This document shows, piece after piece, positions 5,487-10,883 of a DNA stretch of 14,320 nt. The position numbers and the translations under genes are program-made. A model generated the notes under the pieces. The model saw only the letters and a list, made by a program, of their open reading frames with translations. It searched no databases and was not told the origin of the DNA. The stretch is from an uncultured Alistipes sp. (GTDB lineage Bacteria > Bacteroidota > Bacteroidia > Bacteroidales > Rikenellaceae). Position 1 is the stretch's first letter; each line of letters starts with the position of its first letter. The stretch is from contig CAJUMU010000035.1 of NCBI GenBank assembly GCA_910587675.1, positions 1 to 14,320 on the forward strand, read 5' to 3'.

Positions 5487-7484
5487 CTACTTGACGCGCG
5501 CCAGTTTCATGGCGAAACCGCCGCCGCGAGCCATACGGATCTTTATCTTCTTGGTGTTGTCGACATTGTCGCTCTCGATGGCGAAGTCGCGCGCGATCTT
5601 GTCGGCATTCACGCCGTCCTTGATGATCGTCATGCGATAGTCGCCGTCGGGCAGGAACGAAAGGTCGACCTCCGTCTCGCGGGCGTTCCAGTCGGTCATG
5701 CCGCCCACGTACCAGTCGTCGCCAGCACGGCGGGCCAGCACGGCGTATTGCCCCACCTTGCCGTCCAGAGCCACGGTCTGATCCCACACGGTGGGAATCT
5801 CGGCGATGAACTGCGTGCACTCGGGCTCGCGCTCATAGTTGGTGGGCGAGTCGCACAGCATGTTGAACGGCGCCTCGAAGATCACGTACATGGCGAGCTG
5901 GCGGCAACGCGTGCCCTGACTCTGGGGCTCCGAGTTGCTGGCGCGGTAACCCGCCTTCTGCGAGTTGGACATCGCGCCCTGCGTGTAGTCCATCGGGCCC
6001 GCCACCATGCGGATGAACGGAATCGTCACGTCGTAAGTGACCTGGTCCAGCGACTTGTCCGACCACTTCATCTGCTCCAGACCGTTCACGCCCTCGTAAT
6101 TGACCACGTTGGGATACTTGCGCGAGAGGCCGCAGGGCTTGTAGGCTCCGTGGAAATCGCACATGAGGTTGTATTTGGCTGCGGTGGCCGCGGCGCGCTC
6201 GTAAAAGTCGACCATCTTCTGGTCGTCGCGGTCCATGAAGTCGATCTTGAATCCCTTCACGCCCAGATCCGAGTAGTATTTGAAGACGTTCTCCATGTCG
6301 CGGTCGACGGCCCAGTAGCCGCCCCACAGCACGATGCCCACGCCGCGCTCCTTGCCGTAGTCGACCAGATGCTTGATGTCGATCTCGGGGATAACCTGCA
6401 TCAGGTCGGCCTTCTTGTTCACGCTCCAACCCTCATCGAGGATCACGTACTCGATGCCGTTGCGGGCCGCGAAGTCGATGTAATATTCATAGGTGCGGTT
6501 GTTGACGCCGGGTTTGAAATCCACCCCGAAGAGGCCCCAATCGTTCCACCACTCCCAAGCCACCTTGCCGGGCTTGATCCACGAGGTGTCGCCTATGACG
6601 TTGGGATGGCTCAAACGGAACACCATGTCGTTGTCGAGCAGCTCGGCATCGTCGTGCGCCACGATGCAGATGCGCCACGGGAACGAACGCGCGCCGCTCA
6701 CCTCGGCGATGTAGGGCTTGCGGGTCTGCACCTCGCCCTGAAGCATGTTGTGGCCGCCCTGCTTGATCTCGTCGGGCACGGGGGCATAGTTGCCCTTCAG
6801 CGCGGTCGATCCGTCGGGGTTGTAGAGATACATGCCGGGGTAGCTCATCAGATCCGATTCGGTGATGCACACCTTGCGGTCGCCCAAGTCGACCAGCACG
6901 GGCAGGAACATCAATCGGTTGGCTCCCATCTTGCTCATCGGCTCGATCTCGTAGGAGTTCTCGAACGAGTTGTAGTACTGCTGCTCGATGCTCTTGTTCT
7001 TGTTGCCTCGCACGTAAGAGCAGTAGACGTCGTTATCGCCGTCAAAAGCGAACTCGGCCACCTCGTTCTTCACCGTGTAGTCGCCCTTGCGGGTCGACAC
7101 GAAGCGGTAGGCCGCGGCATCGTCGTACGCGCGGAACTCGACGGCATAGTCGCCTTGGAATTGCAGCGTGAGCGACGAATATTCGTCCTCCACCTCGGCC
7201 TTCTTGTAGAGGGGCGCGGGGATCGTGTCGTCGACCTTGGCAGTCAGGGCCCTGCGCACGCGGGGATCGAGGCCCCACGTCTCGTTCTCGCCTATCTGCA
7301 TCGCTATCTGCGACGGGGCGAGCACGGTGCGGCCCTCGTCCTCGACGCTCCAGCGGATGACGTCGTCCACCGATACGGTCACGACCAGTTTGCCGTCGGG
7401 AGCGGCGAGTTTGTAGATCTTGGGCTTGGCCTGCGCGGCGCAGAGCGAACACACGGCCAGCATGATTAGAATTAAGCGTTTCAT
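5487..7484 (-). CDS. GH97 glycoside hydrolase, probable retaining alpha-galactosidase type
   Basis: A 665-residue exported glycosidase with a signal peptide (residues 1-19, ending CAAQA). The N-terminal beta-sandwich domain (about 25-290) leads into the catalytic TIM barrel (about 300-560, with WEWWNDWG, YVILDEGW and LWGGYWAVDRDMENV) and a C-terminal beta domain (about 565-665). GH97 enzymes split into an inverting branch (SusB-like, catalytic Glu residues) and a retaining branch with an Asp nucleophile. Here KIDFMDRDDQ supplies Asp415 and VNYEGVNGLE supplies Glu470. These are the same numbers I recall for the nucleophile and acid/base of the characterised Bacteroides thetaiotaomicron retaining alpha-galactosidase. 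Alpha-galactoside cleavage in the periplasm is the best guess; other alpha-glycosides are possible. The gene has its own promoter and terminator. No SusC/SusD pair is in view. Confidence 0.93.
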   Translation of the reverse strand: MKRLILIMLAVCSLCAAQAKPKIYKLAAPDGKLVVTVSVDDVIRWSVEDEGRTVLAPSQIAMQIGENETWGLDPRVRRALTAKVDDTIPAPLYKKAEVEDEYSSLTLQFQGDYAVEFRAYDDAAAYRFVSTRKGDYTVKNEVAEFAFDGDNDVYCSYVRGNKNKSIEQQYYNSFENSYEIEPMSKMGANRLMFLPVLVDLGDRKVCITESDLMSYPGMYLYNPDGSTALKGNYAPVPDEIKQGGHNMLQGEVQTRKPYIAEVSGARSFPWRICIVAHDDAELLDNDMVFRLSHPNVIGDTSWIKPGKVAWEWWNDWGLFGVDFKPGVNNRTYEYYIDFAARNGIEYVILDEGWSVNKKADLMQVIPEIDIKHLVDYGKERGVGIVLWGGYWAVDRDMENVFKYYSDLGVKGFKIDFMDRDDQKMVDFYERAAATAAKYNLMCDFHGAYKPCGLSRKYPNVVNYEGVNGLEQMKWSDKSLDQVTYDVTIPFIRMVAGPMDYTQGAMSNSQKAGYRASNSEPQSQGTRCRQLAMYVIFEAPFNMLCDSPTNYEREPECTQFIAEIPTVWDQTVALDGKVGQYAVLARRAGDDWYVGGMTDWNARETEVDLSFLPDGDYRMTIIKDGVNADKIARDFAIESDNVDNTKKIKIRMARGGGFAMKLARVK

Positions 7485-7513
7485 AATTGGTTTGTATTGG
7501 TCATTTTAACACT

Positions 7514-7521
7514 CAAAGATA
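7514..7521 (-). promoter_or_regulatory. -7 promoter element of the GH97 gene
   Basis: The minus strand reads TATCTTTG, 29 bases upstream of the GH97 ATG, giving a leader of roughly 20-25 bases. It overlaps the upstream part of the divergent promoter at 7529-7561, so the two transcription units share about 105 bases of control region. Confidence 0.6.
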
Positions 7522-7528
7522 GAAATAT

Positions 7529-7561
7529 TTTGGCGACGAGAAGAAAAAAACGCTATTTTTG
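7529..7561 (+). promoter_or_regulatory. promoter of the lipoprotein-xerC cluster
   Basis: TTTG at 7529-7532 (-33) and TATTTTTG at 7554-7561 (-7, TAnnTTTG) are separated by 21 bases. The predicted start near 7567 lies about 25 bases before the ATG at 7591 and beyond the upstream TTG at 7564. Confidence 0.65.
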
Positions 7562-7590
7562 TTTTGAAAAGAACGAAATTCGATTCGATT

Positions 7591-7950
7591 ATGAGATTTT
7601 ACATCGCATTGCTCTGCCTGCCGCTCGTCTTGTGTGCGTGCGGTGGCAACGGAGAGTCGGGCGCAAAGAGCGGCGACACCGAGATCGTGGGCGGATACTC
7701 CAAGCCCCGCAAGCTCACGAAGGATGAAAAAGCCCTCTTCGAGGAGGCCGTTCAGGGGCTCGAAGGGGTCGAATACAAGCCCCTGAACGTGGCCACTCAG
7801 GTGGTGGCGGGCACCAACTACCGTTTCATCTGCCGCGGCCGCGAGACGGCGCGCAAAGGCAAGCGCTTCGACGCCGTGATAGTGGTCTATAAACCGCTGC
7901 CCGGGCAGGGCGAACCGCGCATCACCTCCGTCGACCGCCAAAAACAGTAA
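7591..7950 (+). CDS. cystatin/stefin-like lipoprotein, predicted cysteine protease inhibitor
   Basis: A 119-residue lipoprotein. Residues 1-16 form a lipoprotein signal, with lipobox LCAC and lipidated Cys17, then a Gly/Ser-rich linker. The mature domain has the three contact points of cystatins in the right order: Gly34-Gly35 (GGYSKP), the first loop QVVAG at 70-74 within ATQVVAGTNYRF, and the second loop LPG at 103-105 within YKPLPGQGEP. Animal stefins carry QVVAGTNY and LPGQ in the same arrangement. Such proteins block papain-family (C1) cysteine proteases by wedging these loops into the active site. The predicted place is the membrane surface; inhibition is inferred, not shown. The start is the ATG at 7591, since an in-frame TTG at 7564 lies before the predicted transcript start. 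The stop is six bases before xerC, so the two are co-transcribed. Confidence 0.8.
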   Translation: MRFYIALLCLPLVLCACGGNGESGAKSGDTEIVGGYSKPRKLTKDEKALFEEAVQGLEGVEYKPLNVATQVVAGTNYRFICRGRETARKGKRFDAVIVVYKPLPGQGEPRITSVDRQKQ

Positions 7951-7956
7951 CGGGCG

Positions 7957-8877
7957 ATGGACAACGACGAGATAATAGAGCGTTTCGCGAGTTACCTCGC
8001 GGCCGAACGCCGATACTCGCCGCTCACGGTGCGCAACTACCGACGCGACACGGAGAACTTCGTCGCGTGGGGCGTCGAATCGTCGGGCGGAGCCTTCGCG
8101 CTGCTCGACGCCAAGAGCGAGGATATCCGCGAATGGATCGTATCGCTGTCGGAGAGCGGCGCGCTGGGCAACGCCTCGATCAACCGCACGGTGGCTTCGG
8201 TGCGGGCGCTCTACCGCTATCTGCGGCGCGAGGGGGAGATCGATCGCGACCTCTTCGCGGGGATATCGTCGCTGCGCACGCCGCGGCGGCTGCCGACATT
8301 CATCCCCGACGACCGTATGGCCCGCGTGGTGCGCGAGGTGCTGGCGCGGCTCGACAGCGACGACCGCCGCACGCGGCGCGACGCGCTGATGGTGCTGGTG
8401 TTCTACACCTGCGGACTGCGCCTTGCGGAGCTTACGGGCATACGGCGCGACGACTTCGGAGCCGACTTCGCCACCCTGCGGGTCAGGGGCAAAGGCGACA
8501 AAGTGCGCTCGGTGCCGCTGCTGGGCAGGGTCGCTCGCGAGATAAAACGCCACATAGAGCGAAATTATGCCGAAAATATTTGCTCCGACGACGAAAAATC
8601 GCTATTTTTATCGAACCGCGGCGAACCCGTTTCGCGCAGCGACGTGCAGCGCAGCGTGGCACGCCTTCTGCGGGAGTGCGGGGTGCAGGGCAAATGCTCG
8701 CCGCACGTGCTCAGGCACACCTTCGCCACGCACCTGCTCAACGACGGCGCCGACCTGCGCGAGATACAGGAGCTGATGGGACACTCGTCGCTCAAGGCCA
8801 CGCAGGTATATACCCACAACGACATCGCGCAGCTGCGCAGGGTGTACGATTCGGCCCATCCGCGGGCGCGTGAATAG
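7957..8877 (+). CDS. xerC: tyrosine recombinase XerC/XerD
   Basis: A 306-residue site-specific recombinase of normal Xer length, likely resolving chromosome dimers at dif. The N-terminal SAM-like DNA-binding domain spans about residues 1-95 (RYSPLTVRNYRRD). The catalytic domain has all six expected residues: Arg155 (TCGLRLAEL), Lys179 (RGKGDK), His250 and Arg253 (HVLRHTFATHLL), His276 (LMGHSS) and nucleophile Tyr285 (ATQVYTH). It follows the cystatin-like gene by six bases and precedes hpf by 68 bases. A chromosomal Xer followed by hpf is a familiar Bacteroidales arrangement, which favours a housekeeping Xer over a mobile-element integrase. Whether it is XerC or XerD cannot be settled from sequence alone; the symbol is tentative. 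An AT-richer patch near 8560-8615 encodes a non-catalytic loop. Confidence 0.9.
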   Translation: MDNDEIIERFASYLAAERRYSPLTVRNYRRDTENFVAWGVESSGGAFALLDAKSEDIREWIVSLSESGALGNASINRTVASVRALYRYLRREGEIDRDLFAGISSLRTPRRLPTFIPDDRMARVVREVLARLDSDDRRTRRDALMVLVFYTCGLRLAELTGIRRDDFGADFATLRVRGKGDKVRSVPLLGRVAREIKRHIERNYAENICSDDEKSLFLSNRGEPVSRSDVQRSVARLLRECGVQGKCSPHVLRHTFATHLLNDGADLREIQELMGHSSLKATQVYTHNDIAQLRRVYDSAHPRARE

Positions 8878-8945
8878 TGCGGAAAACCGACGCGGCCGTC
8901 GCGCCGCCGATGAAAATATATGTTTAACGACTAAAACTAAAGGCT

Positions 8946-9233
8946 ATGAACGTACAAATTCAGTCAGTGAAATTCGACGCGGGACAGAAGTTGATCGAAT
9001 TCATCGAGAAAAAATTAGCCAAGCTGGACCGCTTCGCCGAGAACGCGACGGGAGCCGATGTGGTTCTGAAACTCGAAAAGGACGACGAACGCGGAAACAA
9101 GATCGCAGTGATGACGTTGCACGTTCCGGGCGGCGACCTGCGCGTGGAGGAGCAGGCGCACACGTTCGAAGAGGCTATAGACAACGGTTTGGACGTCATG
9201 AAACGCCGGATCGAGAAACACAAGGAGAAATAA
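8946..9233 (+). CDS. hpf: short-form ribosome hibernation promoting factor
   Basis: A 95-residue protein of the HPF/RaiA (sigma-54 modulation) family. It opens with MNVQIQSVKFDAGQKLIEFI, has the central KLDRFAENATGADVVLKLEKD, and closes with AIDNGLDVMKRRIEKHKEK, a basic end typical of the family. It should bind the small ribosomal subunit at the mRNA/tRNA channel and silence ribosomes in stationary phase. The C-terminal dimerisation domain of long HPF is absent, so this is the short form. It may be read from the upstream xerC transcript or from a weak TATGTTTA element at 8919-8926. A terminator follows at 9253-9284. Confidence 0.93.
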   Translation: MNVQIQSVKFDAGQKLIEFIEKKLAKLDRFAENATGADVVLKLEKDDERGNKIAVMTLHVPGGDLRVEEQAHTFEEAIDNGLDVMKRRIEKHKEK

Positions 9234-9252
9234 CGGTTCGCACCGCAGCGCG

Positions 9253-9284
9253 AACGGCGTCCGAGGCTTTTCGGGCGCCGTTTT
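9253..9284 (+). terminator. terminator after hpf
   Basis: A 12-bp stem (9253-9264 with 9271-9282, one G-U pair) closes a six-base loop and is followed by TTTT. It lies about 20 bases after the hpf stop codon. Confidence 0.8.
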
Positions 9285-9311
9285 CGCATGCTTTTCGGGC
9301 GAAGAGCGTCC

Positions 9312-9408
9312 GCAGTTCGCCGTCGGCGTAGGACGCAAGCGAGCCTCGGCGAGCAGCAGTCCGCCGCGTGGGGCGGCGGCGAACTGCCGACATCGCGACG
9401 CGATGTCG
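9312..9408 (-). repeat. structured intergenic repeat, copy D (different arm sequence)
   Basis: Read on the minus strand: a perfect leading hairpin (9388-9408, 9-bp stem with a 3-base loop), directly followed by 5' arm GCAGTTCGCCGC (9376-9387). The inner arm GCGGCGGACTGC (9356-9367), a spacer with GCG-N5-CGC and the 3' arm CGGCGAACTGC (9312-9322) come next. Sizes match copy A: 32 bases from 5' arm start to inner arm end (32 in A) and 76 bases in total (77 in A). The arm sequences differ from A, B and C, but the pairing is kept. It lies in the 343-bp gap between hpf and the oxidoreductase gene, which otherwise holds a terminator and a promoter. Confidence 0.65.
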
Positions 9409-9482
9409 AAACATACGCCCCTAACTTCAACACCTGCGATTTGTGGCGAAAATGTCCGTTTCGAAAGAAAGCGGGGCTTTTT

Positions 9483-9514
9483 TTTGTCGTTTCGATATAA
9501 AAAACTTATCTTTG
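9483..9514 (+). promoter_or_regulatory. promoter of the oxidoreductase-DUF1080 operon
   Basis: TTTG at 9483-9486 (-33) and TATCTTTG at 9507-9514 (-7) are separated by exactly 20 bases, matching the Bacteroidota consensus. Transcription should start near 9520, giving a leader of about 57 bases. A small AAAGC-GGG-GCTTT hairpin with a T-run lies just upstream (about 9465-9485). Confidence 0.75.
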
Positions 9515-9576
9515 GTAAATTTTACGACCGACCTTAAAACTTCAGTAAGAAACCGTTATCCAAATATCAAGAAACT

Positions 9577-10857
9577 ATGGCAATCAACAGAAAAGACTTT
9601 CTAAAGACTCTGGGCGGCATGGCGCTGTTCACCATCGTTCCGCGCCGCGTGCTCGGAGGCCCGGGCCACGTAGCCCCCAACGACCAGTTGACCAAGGGTA
9701 TCATCGGCATGGGAGGCATCGGCTTCAGCGAGAACCACTTTTCGAGCAGCGAGGCGTGCCGACTGGTAGCCATGTGCGACGTCGACAGCGAGCACCTCAA
9801 AAAGGGTGTCGATCTGGCCAAGAGCCGTCTGAACGAGACCGTAAAGGGTTACCACCTCTACCGCGACCTTATCAACGACCCCAACGTCGACGTGGTCCAC
9901 ATCGCCACGCCGCCCCACTGGCACGGCATCATGGCCGTGGAGGCCGCCAAGGCGGGCAAGGATATCTGGTGCGAGAAGCCCATGACCCGCACCATCGGCG
10001 AGGGCAAGCGCGTGATGGAGGCCGTGCGCCAGAACAACCGCATATTCCGCCTCAACACTTGGTTCCGTTTCAAGGATACGTTCTACGGGCTGGGCACCAC
10101 GGTGAAGCCCCTCAAGAAACTCGTCGACAGCGGCATGCTGGGCTGGCCTCTGAAGGTCACCATCTCGGGTTACACGGGCTTCAACTGGAAATTCTTCTGG
10201 GTCGGCAAGGAGAATCTCGCGCCGCAACCCGTGCCCAAGCAGCTCGATTACGATCTGTGGCTGGGTCCCGCGCCCTACAAACCCTATAACGAGCACCGCA
10301 CCCACCAGACGTTCCGCGGTTACTGGGACTACGACGGCGGCGGTCTGGGCGACATGGGCCAGCACTATATCGACCCCGTGCAATACATTCTGGGCAAGGA
10401 CAACACCTCGCCCGTGAAGGTGGAGGTCGACGCTCCACAGCAGCACCCCGACGCCATCGGCACGTGGCGCAAGATCGTCTACACCTACGACGACGGCTGC
10501 CAGATCATCCTGCAAGGCGAGGCCCACGGCGACCCGACGGCCCCCTACATCGAAGGTCCCAAGGGCAAGGTTTACCAAGGCTTCAACTGCACCATCCCCA
10601 ACGTGATGGACAAACTTTCGGAGCTGCCCGATCCCGAACCGCAGAACACCGACTTCATCAAGTGTATCCACACCCGCGAGAAGTTCGCCCTGAACGAGAT
10701 CAACGGTTTCCGTTCGGCCACCATCGTGAACATGGGCGTATGCGCGCTGCGTCTGAACCGCACGCTCGAATTCGACCCCGTGAAGTTGCAGTTCATCGGC
10801 GACGATGCGGCCAACGCGCTCATCGACCAGCCCATGCGCGGCCCGTGGAAAATCTAA
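9577..10857 (+). CDS. exported Gfo/Idh/MocA-family oxidoreductase
   Basis: A 426-residue NAD(P)-dependent sugar oxidoreductase. The first 30 residues (NRKDFLKTLGGMALF, then PRRVLGG) form an export signal like those of many envelope members of this family. The Rossmann fold shows GIIGMGGIG (41-49), the nucleotide-binding acidic end MCDVD (66-70), and ATPPHWH. The family-defining EKP motif holds Lys134. The C-terminal sheet domain contains GLGDMGQHYIDP with His263 as the likely partner in hydride transfer. Members oxidise or reduce sugar hydroxyls, cyclitols or glycosides. The next gene, 26 bases downstream, ends in a 3-keto-disaccharide hydrolase domain, so a role in making or reducing 3-keto-glycosides is plausible (inference). 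Substrate unknown. Confidence 0.92.
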   Translation: MAINRKDFLKTLGGMALFTIVPRRVLGGPGHVAPNDQLTKGIIGMGGIGFSENHFSSSEACRLVAMCDVDSEHLKKGVDLAKSRLNETVKGYHLYRDLINDPNVDVVHIATPPHWHGIMAVEAAKAGKDIWCEKPMTRTIGEGKRVMEAVRQNNRIFRLNTWFRFKDTFYGLGTTVKPLKKLVDSGMLGWPLKVTISGYTGFNWKFFWVGKENLAPQPVPKQLDYDLWLGPAPYKPYNEHRTHQTFRGYWDYDGGGLGDMGQHYIDPVQYILGKDNTSPVKVEVDAPQQHPDAIGTWRKIVYTYDDGCQIILQGEAHGDPTAPYIEGPKGKVYQGFNCTIPNVMDKLSELPDPEPQNTDFIKCIHTREKFALNEINGFRSATIVNMGVCALRLNRTLEFDPVKLQFIGDDAANALIDQPMRGPWKI

Positions 10858-10883
10858 CCCTAACCCCTAAACACAACAGATCA

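Noticed and set aside
3123..7469. Very long plus-strand open frame opposite recG and the GH97 gene
   Set aside because: It is antisense to two clearly recognised proteins; the GC-rich codon pattern of the true genes keeps the opposite frame open. Its translation is low-complexity (His, Arg, Leu, Ala) with no known domain.
7957..8877. The tyrosine recombinase as integrase of a mobile element
   Set aside because: Length and motifs are those of housekeeping Xer proteins, it is followed by hpf, and no attachment repeats or cargo genes flank it.
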